Below, piece after piece: positions 12,201-25,441 of a DNA stretch of 64,000 nt. This DNA is from Escallonia rubra. Taxonomy: Eukaryota; Streptophyta; Magnoliopsida; Escalloniales; Escalloniaceae. The position numbers were made by a program, and so were the translations under genes. The notes under the pieces are model-generated. The model was not told the origin of the DNA, ran no database searches, and saw only the letters and a list, made by a program, of their open reading frames with translations. The stretch is from positions 806,001-870,000 of the forward strand of contig JAVXUO010001311.1 in NCBI GenBank assembly GCA_033065855.1. Reading direction: 5' to 3'. Position 1 is the first letter of the stretch, and the number at the start of each line of letters is the position of its first letter.

Positions 12201-15200
12201 TTGGTGTAGACATGGTTTTCACGCTTCAAAAATTCACCATCGAGCAACCTTGACCTTGCACTCTCTACTTCTTACTGTTGGTTCATTTTTCGATGGATAT
12301 TCTTCAATATGTTAGAAGATGCCATTGTGATTGACATATATTCTGGATTATCATGCAAATCAGTATTCATACCAGAGACAACTACCTTGTTAAGTTTGTT
12401 TATTAGTATAGGTACTTTTTTTTTATATGCTTGTCTGCTTTCATGTTGGATTGGATCTATTATAATCTGAATCATTTTCATGATAGAACACCAGAGTGGC
12501 TTAAGAAGATGTTTGCTGCGGTTACTAAAAGCGAGAGGAACGGCCCTGTGTTCCGTTTTTTCATGGATCTAGGTGATGCAGGTATGGTTTGATCTATTCT
12601 AGCTTGTTCTCTCTTTTTTCTCTTGCATATTAAGCTCTCCATTACTAGATCTAAACTGCCTACGATCAAGGATTTGCCTTGTAAATGATCTTTGTTTATA
12701 AATTTTTAAGTAGCAGGAGAATGGTTCTATATTTCTCTAGATAAAAGTCATGTTTTACTTGAACATGTTTTGAACTTTTTTGATTGTCAATTTTGATGGC
12801 CATAGTATCAAAACATTATTGCTCACATCCTATCTGATTATATGCCAGTTTCGTATGTTAAGCGGCTGAATATTCCAAGCGGTGTGGTTGGTGCCTGTCG
12901 TCTTGATTTAGCGTACGAGCATTTCAAGGTATCTGCTCAATGGGTTTTAGCTTTTGGAATACAAAAATCTACTTACTTGTACCATTTTGGATCCTTCTAG
13001 AATGCTCTCACCTATTTTAAAGTGCAGAAAGTTTAACGGAGTACTCTTCTTTGCTTTTTGCATATTTGATTCTGCATGTGTAGCATAATTAAGGTAGGTT
13101 GCTTTTTATATTTTTGAAAGCTGAATTCATCCTCTTGCCTTTAGTATTGCAACATCACAGTTTTCATCTTCATTTTAGGTCTTCTGAAGGATAAAAAAGG
13201 AGTTGAGTTGTCCCATGGTCATAAATTACCTAAATGGATTACTACTGATTAGTGTACACCCAGAGTTTTTTTTTTTATGAATAACCCCTTCGCCGCGGCG
13301 CATATGTTGCTTTTCGTGGTTGTTCAAGTTCTTCGTCACTGCTGGTGATCATTTTCTGCATCTGTTCATCAGTTTTATGTGAATAACATCTACTTAGTAT
13401 TTTTTGCTCTTTATTTTTGTCTGTTCTTGAACGTGTCATTTTATTTGATATTCCATTATACCTTTGGTCATTTGGATCAATATTGTCTGCGATATGTTAT
13501 GCAGGAGAAACCTCATCTATTCCAATTTATTCCTAATGAGAAGCAGGTAAGTTCCAATGTCCACTTCTGCCAACAACCTGAAAATATTCATGTCATTTTA
13601 TTCATTACAATTGATCTTCAAAAATTGCGCTGCTTCTGCAGGTCAAGGAAGCCAACAAACTTCTTAAGACGATACAGCAGAGTGGTGGGAGGAAAAAAAT
13701 TGATGGTGTTCCTGTTTTTAGCGCTCAAAACTTGGACATCGCCATAGCAACAACGGATGGGATTAAGTGGTACATAAATTCTACTGTTTGCTCTTGTTTG
13801 CATCTTCAGTATAGTATGACCAAGAGCTGTTTCCTATCGTTCCTTCACTTATATTCTTTTTATTTTTCGTGGTATAAACCTGAACATTTTCTGGAATACG
13901 AAAGAGTTATATTCCACCCAGGTTAGTCTCAAAAGTTTATGCTCACGAGTAAATGTTAAAGATGAGCGAGAGTAGGATCAGGAGCAAGAGTGTGATAACT
14001 TCTTAAAGAAAAGTTGAAAAGTATGGTGGATTTGTTTATTCTGCTTCAAGAGTGCCTAGAGAGCATGTTTACACATCTGACTATGCACACCTGTAATGAT
14101 GTTGATGCGTATCGTTTCTGGGGTTATATGCATAAAGTGCTGTTTTATATTTCTCCGGCTCATAAAAGCTGTTTTTTTATCTTCATACAAAGCTTATAAA
14201 TTGCCAACGAAGCACTGAGGTAGCACAGCAATTTCATTCTCTTGAAACTTTTTCTGGTAACGTAATTATAAATGGTTTGTGTTAGCTATGGGAATCAGGT
14301 GCCAGAAAGTAACTCATCTTCTAGATTCACTCTGCTCTCCATATGCAAAATTTTGGCAATTGATGGTGGGTGTGTGGCCCCTCTTGTTGGATTAGGGTAC
14401 TTTTAGCTCGTAGAATATAATTGTTTAATCTTCCTTTGAATGTGTCATCAGATACCTTACATTCAATTTTCCCCTTCTTGTTGAAAGTTTTGTACAAAAA
14501 TTAAAAATGAAAACCAGTTTCATTTCATTATTCTGCATCAGTTGCTGTTATCAATGAAGCTCCTTTAAATCCTGATAATTGTTTTATCACGCGGTTCACT
14601 ATTTTTTTTCAGGTATACTCCATACTTTTTTGATAAAAACTTGTTAGACAACATTCTTGAAGAATCCGTTGATCAGCATTTTCATGGACTGATCCAGACT
14701 CGCCAATTACAAAGGCGACGGGATATTGTTGATGACAACCTGGCAGCAGAAGCACTTGAAGAGAGTGGTGAGAGCGTCTGGGAACCTCCTGAGGTACTAA
14801 TTTAATGGTCTAGTGTATCTAGATTTCTTGGCTTTTAGAAAGCCTCAGATGAAATAAACTGGAACTTTGATTTGACATAATACTTTGTGGTATAACTGAG
14901 TGTGAGAAAAAATATATAGCTTTAAGAAGGAAACATTGTCTGATTTTGGGGAAAAGAAAAAACACTTCTTATTGATTAGGGTGGATCAGAATTCACACAG
15001 AGGTGCACATTGTGCTTAACACCATCAATCATTCAAGTATGGTTTTGATCAGGTCTTTTTTTGCTTCTATTCCTGATAGGTTCAGGAAGTGCTGGATGAA
15101 ATGGGAAATCCTGGAATACCTTTGAGTGTCATTTCAAAGGCTGCTGAACTTCAACTTCAATATTCTGTCGACAAAGTACTCCTTGGGAACAGATGGTTGA

Positions 15201-18200
15201 GAAAGGCCACAGGAATTCAACCTAAATTTCCTTATATGGTTGATTCATTTGAGCAAAGGTACGGCCTTGCCATAACGCATTGCATTATTTTGGAACACTC
15301 AGATTGAAAAGTTATTTCCTTTGATACCATTACAAGGGTGTCAGGCTGTCCAGTTATTGCGTGTTTTGAGCTTAAGTCTAGCTGGTTAAGGACTTTTTCA
15401 TCTATTGAAATGGATGGCAAGGTTCTTTAGTCCCAATATTAGTTACCTAGAAAATTCTGGGCGGGATGGGAAAGATTAAAACGAAGACTGCAGTATTTCC
15501 GTTGATTGTTTGCTCATGTCTAGCTTCACTGCTGCGATAGAGTAGGGAGAACTAATAGTTTAGTGATTTTTTAACAATTTATCATCAGTTAAAAATAAGG
15601 GGAGTGAAGAATTCTAGCAACTTGAAGAGAACTTCAGTTCTGGTTGGCAAGTGGGGTACAGAGTTCAAGAATGCCTTACCTTAATGACAACCCCTAGAGA
15701 AATAATTATTTCACTTTCGATTGAGGTGGGGAAAATTATTGGTATGTCAGGGATGGGGAAGTACATGATGCAAAAGGTTTTATTAGCTAACCAAATCTAA
15801 CATTGCTAAGACCAAGTTAGTGTCTAACGTTCTTTCTTAACGAAAAGCAAGGTCTAAAGCAAGTCTCCAATTATCATTGGCTTGAACACAAAAAGAAGGG
15901 TCAATCTTGCAAGGTGAATTTAGTGTATAGCTCAGCCTCAACTGTGATTCTTGTGAGATCAAATGATTGCTTAGTCTCTTCCTTTTCCTGCTCCCTTAAT
16001 TCAATATGGAAAGGTTAGGAAGGGATGCTCGGGGGAAAGAGAAAGCTCTTTTCAAAGGCGGGCAAGGTAATGTAATTGTTGCTAGCTCAGGCCCATTTCC
16101 AGGGATTGTATGGATATTATGCTGATAAAGCTAAGGCCATCAAGCTGTGAGCTTTTACCATACTTCTCTTCATAGGATCATAAAAGATACAGCAGTTTGG
16201 CTAAGATGAATTATCAGCTTGACATCCCCTTGATGGTTATCGATTGAATTCGGGATGAATAGCCATTGGAAGTCACATCTTCATCTCGACATTTCATCCG
16301 CGCCATTGATTGTATCATTATTCCCATTTTTAGGATCTTGGCATCTAAGATTCTCGTTCTTTCAATCCCCTTTCAGTTGAATTCAGAAAATTTGCATTAA
16401 CCCCTTTTTCCTAGAATTTGATTTGTTTGCATAACTTAGATTGACCTCCCTTTCTGTTAGGCCCACAATCATCGTATAAAAGTCGGATTAATCCCAACAA
16501 GCAAGTAAAATGATATAAACCAAAGAGTGCCAAACGGCGGTGAATGGCATACAGAAAACTTACTCATTATATATCTAGAATAGCAGATCAGCTATCCAGA
16601 AAAGAAATGTTTCATTGGAGCCACCAGTAGACTCATTAATCCAACAAAAAAGGGCATGCTATCACAACTTCTTGAGCCGATCAACACCAGAACTCCTTCA
16701 GGCTTTCCCTTTAAGGCTCTTCTATTCCTTTCCCCCTTTTCGCAAAACAGTAACCACACTCACTGGGCTACTCTAGACTCAAAAGAAATTTGTAGCACAC
16801 TGTATAACTAGTGACTGTGTGGGTTTTGGCTATAACAAGCAAACAGTTAAGTGATGATCTCTCTTCGTCGTGCTTGCGCCTGAAGTACCATTCACATGTT
16901 TTATTACATGTCCTCAAATTATCTTCTGTTAAAGCTGCATCTTGCTGCTTCTTAAGCGAAGCAGGACTCTAGGGAGGCCCTGGACTTCCAAGGAAAAGAC
17001 ACTGCCAACAAACAACTTCAAGCAGTGATAGGGCTCGACTGAGAATGTTCTGTCCACCCCACCCCTTTCCAAGCAAGATGAGTACATTGACAAAATTTCT
17101 CAATTATTAAAGCTACTACTCAAAACTGGGTTGCAGAGCCACTGTTGGAAAAGAGAGAGAACCTCTGAACACCAAACTGATCCAACCTCTTACGAATCCC
17201 CAACCATAAGCTCATACAAAACGTACTTCTGGGTACCGTGGGACCAAAAATCTCACCATTCTTGAGCCTGGCGACTACGCCCCGCCTCCATGCAGAAACA
17301 CAAGCCCATGTATACGAGCGGAATTGAACAAGTGCGATATTTAGTTCCTAATCCTCCTAAACCTTTCTTTCCTTTGTTGATCCATGCCAAACCCGTTCCA
17401 ACTTTCCCAATCTATCTTCAACATCCAACTAGCCACACTTCTTTTTAAACCTATACACCACCCGGCCCAACACGTAGTATTTTTTAAAGTGCCTCCTCCT
17501 GACATTCGAAAATTGCTCTTACCTTATTCTAAGCTTTTTTTGGATACTCATTTGAAAATGAAAAAGTTACTCCACGTAAGTGATGCCACCCGTGGCAACA
17601 GAATAAGGAACTGATGATGTTGGCTTTCAATCTTGGAAAATAGAGAGATATACTTCATACTTACCACTTACCTCCCTCCTCCTTCAACACTAAAAGGAAA
17701 AAAACAACTTTGAGCTTGTTTCAGTCAAAGTTTTGCCAGTAAAGGAAATCAGTGAGATTGGGTCAACTCCTTAGCCTCATCTTCCGCCTTTTAGCTCCAA
17801 GAGTTCTGCATAGGTCAAGCACAAAAAGTAGTCTCCTGTCTGCTTTTGTGGGACTCCTGTGTTTCAAGATAGAATAAGCTGCTTTAATGGCGTTTTAACT
17901 TGTACGTCTACGGAGTAAATAAGTAATGCTTACTGTTGTATTGAGAACTCTTTCTTGCTCTGCTGTTTGTTCAAATAGTTTTCTTTTGTGTCTGACCAAA
18001 ATTCCCCATCAGCATTCCTTTAAGAGAAGCAGTAAATTTGACAAGTACTAAGCTCTCAAGGGGAGCAAAACTCTGTACACTAGACAATACATGGTAAAAG
18101 GTCCAAAAGCAGAAAGATCCCAAAGGGATGGCAACCAGATCCTGCTATGTCTATGCAGCAGCATTTTGTATGTACCATATGAGAAAAAGGAAGAAAGGTT

Positions 18201-19266
18201 AAAAGGGAAAACCCTCCCATATGTATACATTGCCAGGTGAATGGTCTACATTCTCATAATACCAATCATGTCTTCCATTAACCTCAATTTTCCGCCTAGA
18301 TCTTAGCAGGTATTGTTGAACATTGTAAAAGACTGTTAGAAGGACCTCAAGAAACCTCACAAGGCAGAACTTTGGCAAGTGATTGAATATGGAATACATC
18401 TAGGATGTAGAATGTAGGATGTAGAAGGCACAACATACTTTGGAAAATTGCAATCTTACCAAAAACAAAAGTTGCTATCTTGTCTCAATTTTGGAAGTTT
18501 GCTTGGTTGAGAACCGTAGCCTAAACTGAAGATTCTTTGACTGTTTTCCCTGTCCACTACTTTTTCCTATTTCCGTTGTTTATCCTGCATGGAGCTGAGG
18601 CCCTTTTTGATAAGTTTTGCTCAGGTGATATCATGTTTACTTGGTTGCAGGAGTGCAGCTTCTCTTCTGAGGGCATCTGAGTCATCCAGATTGCTTGAGA
18701 ACTCTGAATTAGGAAGCGATTGTAAACAACTACAGCACTTTAGCACTGTGGAGGTCGAGTCAAAGGCTAATGCTCAGGAAGAACAGCGGTCAGATTTCCA
18801 GTTCCCCTTTGGAGATTGGTTTAGTCATCCATGGTCGAAGTCACGGCAAAAGCACCAGAGCCCATCGGATAGAAGGTGCCACTAGTGTATTGATTGTGGT
18901 TTAGACTATGATATGTATTTCTTCAAAGTTTTCTTTTCTGATTAAATGTTTTCTTACAGCCTGGAGAGTACCTCTAGGGAGCATAGGAATCAAGGATTAC
19001 AGCCAAGCCCTTTTTTACCAAAGATTACTATGGTTGGCATCTCAACTAGTGAGGCAGGGCAGATGAGCAAGGCCACTTTGAAAAAGACGATGGATGATCT
19101 AACAAAAGAGTTGGAAAAGACAGATCAGGGAAACGTGGCTGGCAGTACTAGTCATGAATTTGCTTATGATGATAGGGATCCACTCTTTGTAGCAAATGTA
19201 GGTGATTCCTACTCTGGCATGTCAAAGGCAGGAGCAGCTCGATGGGTTCGTGGGGGAACCAATTAA
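9236..19266 (+). CDS. Tic22-like family protein
   Basis: Nine exons join in frame to 555 residues: 9236-9666, 12487-12581, 12849-12928, 13505-13546, 13642-13769, 14613-14793, 15080-15258, 18651-18875 and 18960-19266. All introns are GT-AG; introns 1 (2.8 kb) and 7 (3.4 kb) are large. The N-terminus (about residues 1-70) is rich in Ser, Thr, Asn and Pro and poor in acids, like a plastid transit peptide. The middle, about residues 100-330, carries the Tic22 fold, including FDIPFISKRTPEWLKK, GVVGACRLDLAYEHFK and GVPVFSAQNLDIA. The tail is a Ser-rich, low-complexity extension. Classical Tic22 sits in the chloroplast intermembrane space and helps preproteins reach the TIC channel. This longer form resembles Arabidopsis At5g62650, whose role is less clear. 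The start is the first ATG of the open frame. Family sure; function inferred. Confidence 0.9.
9781..9875. repeat. Stowaway-like MITE relic in Tic22-like intron 1
   Basis: The core ATTAAACAAGTATTGATTGA, followed by CAAGTCAAACTAGGG and AAAAACAA, matches copies in introns of NDUFA5 and TRAPPC1. No clean ends are preserved. Confidence 0.4.
11009..11135. repeat. 60-bp tandem duplication in Tic22-like intron 1
   Basis: TTGTTGAATACTAYTGTTTT recurs at 11018 and 11078, each followed by GGTGRYTAAAARGTC and a CAACA-rich tail. A diverged third part precedes it. Noncoding. Confidence 0.6.
15259..18650 (+). other. Intron 7 of the Tic22-like gene (3.4 kb)
   Basis: Large GT-AG intron with no recognised domain. 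The short open frames at 17384-17614 and 18048-18399 have no family resemblance and no splice context. Its size suggests old transposon debris, but I found no clear ends. Confidence 0.5.
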
Positions 19267-21200
19267 GAAGCTTCAGCCGCAGTTTTTCCTCTTTGTAAGG
19301 ATGTAGCGTACTCAATAAACAGAGTAAAAGTTGTAAATTATCGTTGTAATGCATAGATTAGCATGTGGAATTTTTTGGGATTTTTGTTTAGTTTCTTGAC
19401 TGCCTCAAAAGGCAATCTTTTTACCTCTATGACCAGTGCTCTATGCAGGTATGTTTGCTGTTTGATAGTTGGGACAGCATAGAGAGGTGGACCTTTGAAT
19501 TCATGTTTCTTGGAGTAAAACTCATTGACCTTTTCCTTTGAATTGATTCATGTTCTTTGACTTTGATGACCTCCATTTGAAAATGGACTTGGAAGCTGTC
19601 TTCTTCACTGGCTGTGTTGCGACTTGACTGAAATCTAACTAGAAAGCTATCCAAATTTGGGAACAGGGCCCGCGTATATTCCCAGTGATGAGAGGCCAAG
19701 TTTTTGTGGAATGCTACGAAGCTGAATGATGATAAAGAATGAGAAAGAGAGTGATTAGCACTGGGAGTTGGCAATAGGTGTGGGGAACCTCTACTTCTCG
19801 GCTTCTCGTATTGCTTGTTGTGGTGCACTTTTCTGCCCACACTATAAAGTGGTGGGGGTGGTGACCTGTGAATGGTGATCTTCCTCCTCTGTCCCTCTCA
19901 AACACGGAAAAGTGAAGATTGAGGAAACAGAGCAAAAAAGATGGAAGTGGGTGGTGAGTTGCTCCTAGTTACAGTTACAGAGTGCCATCTCCTCTTTTTG
20001 GTTGACAAAGGAAGGTATCAATTTCCTTATCACTTTCCATATCCATTAGGCCAAACCCATGATCTTGCCCCCATTTCCACACAAGATTGCACTTTTTATT
20101 TCCGAATGTTGCCAAACTCAACTGTCTCTCTCTCTCCCACACACACACACACACACACACACACGAGCGCACGTGCACAAACACTAGCTCGATATGTTAG
20201 ATGAACCCGTAATGACAGCGCTTCACTCATCGATCATGCCATCTTATCTCATCCTAAACCTCCCTTTGAATGCATGAACGAGGTTACACATCAGTCCGCT
20301 TTATTTAACTAGATATTGCCAAAAGCCTCCTAGTCTTGTCATGTAATTACGCGATCCTTAAGGCCTTTAAGAACATCAATCATGTATCTCTCGTTCCCAC
20401 TTCCCCCACCCAAGTCTTTTAGGCCCTCCCTAGAAGACTAGAATGCACTGACTGTAGTGGTGGCCCTGTTCCTTACCTCCCTTTTCCTCCTTTTGTTTGG
20501 CACCTTTGTCCCATCATCGTCATGGGTGAAGAGGCTAATGCATATCCTCTTATTCACGGACCCAAGACTTTCGTCACAGACTTACCAAGCTCCATTGAGT
20601 CTCCTAGGCCCCTTCAGGACTCCAACCAAGTAACCTAAATGGAGTAGCAGATTGCATCAACCACATGCAAAGACTTGCACCACTCCTTGACTACCAACTG
20701 AAATTTCGTAAGAGAAAGAAGTGTCATACATTGAAAAGTAGCTGCTCTAGAGAAGCAAAAAAAAAAAAAATCACCATTATTGACCAAAAATTGAGACCGG
20801 AGCTCTCCATGATGTAAGATAACTGCGCGAGGAAAAATATTTTACTTCTCATGCAGTGTTTGGTGTAGATTTTTCTAGAGCAACGGATGTTAGGGGTCAA
20901 GCTGAAAGCGCAACATATTTATTAGACTTGTGTATTAATACGAATGAAAATGCCTTGTATGAAGCTCTGTATGGACGTGAAAAAGGTTTTTGAACATTTT
21001 ACCTCCATGGTTCAATCCCCTCCAGTGTCTGCCCTTGGTTGTGTATCTTCAAGCTTGAAGTCTTCACGATGGCTAAAATTGTTTTCTGGAGGAAGGGTGG
21101 GCCGTATACCACTCGTCTCCAAAAATTGTTCCTAGGCTCCGATCAACTCTTAATACTTTTTTGGCATCCAGAAGTTCAATGTGCGCTGAAGTGTACCAAC
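19267..21200. other. Intergenic DNA after the Tic22-like gene
   Basis: 3' flank followed by noncoding sequence. Overlapping minus-strand open frames (19427-19935) show no domain. A CT/AC microsatellite lies at 20124-20164. Nothing else supported. Confidence 0.5.
20124..20164. repeat. (CT)n(AC)n compound microsatellite
   Basis: About six CT units followed by about 13 AC units. Confidence 0.9.
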
Positions 21201-21314
21201 CATAGGCGGAACTACATGGGAACTAGGGGGGGATTAGTGCACCCCCTGACTTTTGGATTTTTTTTGGGGGGAATTGTACCCAGTCGGCCAGTCCCCGAGA
21301 CCTCAGACCAGTCA

Positions 21315-21315
21315 C

Positions 21316-21343
<28 letters not shown>
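21315..21343. repeat. (CT)n microsatellite
   Basis: About 13 CT units. Confidence 0.9.
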
Positions 21344-21346
<3 letters not shown>

Positions 21347-22211
21347 ACCGGTGAGGACTGAGGCGGTGACTCACTCCGACCGACGACCACGACGGTGAGC
21401 CTGTGACCAGATCTGGAAGCAAGGGTCTCATCGAGCACCGGCTACCGAGACGCCATGGCGAGGCAAAAACGTACCGAGACTGGCTAGACGCCGTGACTCA
21501 CTCCGACTGATGAGGAGGCGACCGTGAGTCCGTGAGACCGTGACTCACTCCGACCAGATCTGGAACTGGAAGGATGGACTGAGGTCTGAGGCTGCTTTTT
21601 AGTAGGGCCCCACTTTCTGCCTCCCGTCTTGGTAATCCAATTTGGGCTAGGCTGTTTAAGCACTTAACTCCTAACTCAAGGGGGGAAGGAGTTCGATTTC
21701 CTGTTTGGAGCTAGGCGGCCTTTTGTTTTGGAAAGGGTTTTTTCTGTTGAGTGGTCGCTCGCCAGCAATTTCAGGCTATTCACTAGTCACTACACACTAC
21801 TGCTTCTATGCACTACTGACTGTGAGGTAAGCCGTAAGCTCCTAAATTTTAGTTTAATTTCAGTGATTATATAGAGATTTAAAAAATATGTTTGGTGATT
21901 ATATTGCAAGTATGCCTTGATTATATTGAGTATGCGTTGTTTAGATGTTGGAAGAATATGCCTTAATTCTTAATGGAAGTTGGAACACCTTAATTATTTG
22001 GTTAATTTGCTTTGCTAATTCTTAATTGGCTAATTTCTTTTCTAATTCATAATTTGGTGCATAGATCATAGTTATGAATATCGTAAGATGGTACGTATCA
22101 GGATAGTTTGAAAAATTTTCAAAGGTGTGACTCCGTTCAATATTGAACTTTCAGCTCACAAAAGCGGCTAGAATTTTAGCATGTCGAGCTCAGCTCAAAT
22201 CGTTCTTAAAC

Positions 22212-22365
22212 GAACGTCTAGACGAGGAAAAAACGAATCGAACTCGAGTAGCTCGTTCTGTTTCAAACCCTACTTTACATTGTTCCGTGAACGTCTAGAC
22301 GAGGAAAAAACGAATCGAACTCGAGTAGCTCGTTCTGTTTCAAACCCTACTTTACATTGTTCCTG
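22212..22365. repeat. Near-perfect 77-bp tandem duplication upstream of the WRKY gene
   Basis: GAACGTCTAGACGAGG starts at 22212 and again at 22289. The first 75 bases of each copy are identical, so the duplication is recent. Each copy contains the palindromes CTCGAG and TCTAGA. Confidence 0.9.
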
Positions 22366-22439
22366 ATAAACTATGAACAGGAGCTACCCACCCCAAGTAC
22401 TGTGTAAGGCAAAATATTGCCATGGCATTGGTGCCCCCT

Positions 22440-22556
22440 TTGACATTTTTTACAAAGTCAACATAAAGCGAAAAAGTTTGTTCCATTCCCCACTTGCACG
22501 CATCTCTCTCCAACCAAAATAACTCATTTGAAAATATGTACTTTATTATATATAAT
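22440..22556 (+). promoter_or_regulatory. Candidate WRKY promoter: paired W-box cores and TATA-like box
   Basis: TTGAC (22440-22444) and its reverse GTCAA (22457-22461) form an inverted pair of W-box cores 12 bases apart. A TATA-like sequence TATTATATATAATA lies around 22543-22556, about 130 bases before the ATG. W-boxes are the binding sites of WRKY proteins, so self- or cross-regulation is possible. TTGAC is common by chance. Confidence 0.35.
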
Positions 22557-22682
22557 AATCAAACCCAAGTCAGTGCTCAGCCCTCTTCCTCTCCTTCATC
22601 TCTCCACCCATCTCTTCATCCAAAAGTCAGCGCCGTGGCCGCGGGCGGGTGACAGGAATCACAGTTCACATACTCTTCATAA

Positions 22683-24020
22683 ATGACCGACGGCTGGGAT
22701 CTGCATGCGGTGGTGAGAAGCTGCACCCCCACCATTGATCACAACGTAAACACCAACAACCACATGGAAGACCTTTTCCCCAAGTTTGCCTCTCTCACCT
22801 GCCAAAATGATGCCGGGAGCCCATTTTCCTGCCAAGACGATAACACAGACTTCAGATATCAGGGGTTGGATGAAATCTACAAGGAATTGTGCACTGAACC
22901 AGACCTGATCATCACCATCCCTGCGGTCACCGAACCCACCACCTCCATCCCCAAATCCCAAGGTTTCGAAGGCCAACACCAACAGCCACGCATGAGCAGG
23001 AATTCTCGTAACGATTTTCCGGCCCAAATCCACTCTAGAAGAAGGTACTCTTCTGTAACCTGAATATTAACAAAAAGTGCTGGTATGCTGATATATGTCC
23101 AAAAAGTGCATTAAAGTCGAGATATTAACAAAGATTATGTGTGACAACGTTTCTTCTCAGACTCGTTCACCTTAAATTTGTGCCTTTAGTTTTTGTTTTT
23201 TGTACTTATTGCAGAAAGAATCAGCAGATGAAAATGGTGCATCAGCTGACACAGGAGCAACTATCAGCTGACTTATGGTCATGGCGGAAATACGGTCAAA
23301 AACCCATCAAAGGGTCACCGTATCCAAGGTTCTTTTTTTGTTCTTCCTTCCAAACTAGTACTCTCTCCCATTATTTTCTTTTCGATTTCGAGAGTTCCTC
23401 ACACAGATTTAATACATGTAAACATTAATTTTATTTGTTATTTGTATTTTAATTTAACTTGTCATTTGCTACATATTCAACTTAATTATGATTATTTTTT
23501 TTAGTTTACCTCGATCCCGACATGTACAAAAATCTGTTGGAAAACTTCGCAAAAAGCCAAAAAAAAATCCATGAAATAGAGAGAACCAATCAAATATTCT
23601 TGTGTGGTGCACAGGAACTACTACAGATGTAGCACATCAAAAGGCTGTGGGGCAAGGAGACAAGTAGAGAGAAGCCCAACTGACTCGACCACATTCGTCG
23701 TGTCTTACAGCGGCGAACACACCCACCCTCGCCCCACACACCGCAGCTCTCTCGCCGGCAGCACCCGCAGCAAGCCCAGCGCCGGTGCACGAACCGCCGT
23801 CGTGCCAAAGCCTTCGTGTTCGTCGTCTTCGCTGGCCTCGGGGTCCAGCTTCTACTCCACGGCATCGCTGGCGGAAGGAGAGAGTGCTGCATGGATGGAA
23901 GACGACGTCGTAGAGATGGAAGAAGCGACCGACGACGACGACTTGCTCATCCCCAACACCGTCATGACGGAAGACATTTTCAAGGGCTTTCAAGAACTCC
24001 ATGGAGGAAAAGTTGGTTGA
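22683..24020 (+). CDS. WRKY27: WRKY transcription factor, group IIe (WRKY22/27/29 type)
   Basis: Three exons (22683-23044, 23215-23328, 23615-24020) join to 293 residues. The single WRKY domain has an intact WRKYGQK at residues 144-150 and a C2H2 zinc site spaced C-x5-C-x23-H-x-H (C164, C170, H194, H196), typical of group II. The flanking [10 protein letters not shown] and [11 protein letters not shown] match subgroup IIe, the AtWRKY22/27/29 set. The intron splits the arginine after SPYP, at the usual place for WRKY domain introns. The C-terminus is Ser-rich, then acidic (about 245-275), a plausible activation region. These nuclear factors bind W-boxes downstream of MAPK cascades in pattern-triggered immunity; WRKY27 also modulates bacterial wilt symptoms. 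The symbol is chosen because NDUFA5 and the PPR gene follow, as in Arabidopsis; WRKY22 and WRKY29 remain possible. Confidence 0.93.
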
Positions 24021-25421
24021 GAACTCAGCTCCATGTAGTCGCTTGGAGCTTTTTTTCTTAAGCCTTTTCCTGTTTGTGCTCTTTTTTAGGAAAAATCTAG
24101 TACTATGTGTTAATTTCATATATAAAAATTAAAAAGCTTATAGATGTTCAAAGCTTGTAGATCAGCAGAGTGGTTTACAATTTTTAAGAGAAGAAGCATG
24201 ATTGTTTATGCACAAACTTAGAAATGCTACGGAATATGATTTTATCTGACTGGATCATAAGATTACAAAAGTAGTATCTGAGCTTCACTTTTAACATTTG
24301 ATACATATGAATGTCGCAAAAATAATTACGTAAAAAAATTAGCAACGAAAGTGAAGTTCAAATATTACTTTGAATTTATAAACTCGAAAACACAAAAAGA
24401 ATTTTAAAATTAAGAGTATATAAAAGTGGGCATAAATGCATCATTCATGAGGTGGCTCAAGAATCTCCTGACTAAAATACTTTGGTGCAAGTACTTACGC
24501 TTACGTTAGTGGAGGTGTTCTATTTGGAGGAATGGACCGCCGGGGGGGGGGGTTGTGTTGCTGCATCATCTCATTAAGCCAGAGACGCGAAAGGATGTAT
24601 CCTTCGAGAAGATGTATCTTTTGATTCTTTTAGTAAATTAAACATTATAAAGTTGTCACCCACGGGTAAACCTGGCTAAACTTGGCTTGGAATTAAATAA
24701 TAAGTATGGAGGTTAATTTTGTTGTCTATCTGTGAATTTGCGGGTGAGTGTTACCTGTAACCGCATATATCGGGTAAAAGAGGGTCCGATATGGTCATAT
24801 TTCACGGTTAATCTAGAATTTTAACTTTTGATCTCTCCATTTTTTCTTGTTTAATTAAATCGCGTAGCAACGCTAACACTGTTCTCATGGCGCAATTAGG
24901 CAGCAGAAAACAGCAAGCCACGATGACAGCCCACCACCTCCTCCTAAGTATGTATGTGCCTCTGTTTGTCTGTGTATGTATGTTGTGTGTGTGTGACATG
25001 TGTGTTTACATTAGAGGAAAAAAAAAGAAAGGAGAGAAGGAAAAACTTTGGATTACCCGTTGGTATACATTGCCAAGATGGGTTAGACATGGGTCGAAAA
25101 AGATGATACCCGTAAAGTTTGGTTGTATTATAGTCTTACACACTAGAACAGTATCCAGAATGGGCTATCCTCGATCAGCTGTGGGTACCCGTTTGCCAAG
25201 TACTTCAAGTGGAATGAAGCCATCTTCATCCCCAGTAGACGGTTAGCCCGAAATCTCTTCGTAGAGTTGAAGGCAAATCAAACTTGAAATCAAATCAGGA
25301 CTACTGATAGTCATGAAACCTTAAAGAATCCGGGGATATTAATTTTTGGCAGAGTTGTTTTAATTCCTCTCCTTTTGCTATTTGGCAGAAGAAAACAATG
25401 ATAAATTAAGCCATATTCACA
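24021..25421. other. Intergenic DNA after the WRKY gene
   Basis: AT-rich with an 11-G run at 24542-24552. No gene, RNA gene or clear transposon end recognised. The 119-codon frame at 24887-25246 shows no domain. Confidence 0.5.
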
Positions 25422-25441
25422 TTGGAACAAAGCTATATATA

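Larger units (their letters stand above)
21201..22445 (+). mobile_element. Possible degraded hAT element (CATAGGCGGAACTA-type end)
   Basis: The start CATAGGCGGAACTACATGGG, followed by a G-run and GTGCACCCCCTGAC, resembles the 5' ends of plant hAT elements of the TTF-type zinc finger group. A CT microsatellite and a GC-rich, leader-like segment follow, then an AT-rich stretch. A GGTGCCCCC motif near 22430 could be the remains of the other end, but no matching terminus or 8-bp duplication is visible. No transposase remains. Confidence 0.3.

Noticed and set aside
19427-19935. Minus-strand frames of 137 and 73 codons downstream of the Tic22-like gene
   Set aside because: No family resemblance, no splice context, overlapping the likely 3' region.
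23590-24119. Minus-strand frames of 100 and 160 codons opposite WRKY exon 3
   Set aside because: They are shadows of the GC-rich WRKY coding frame and have no domain.
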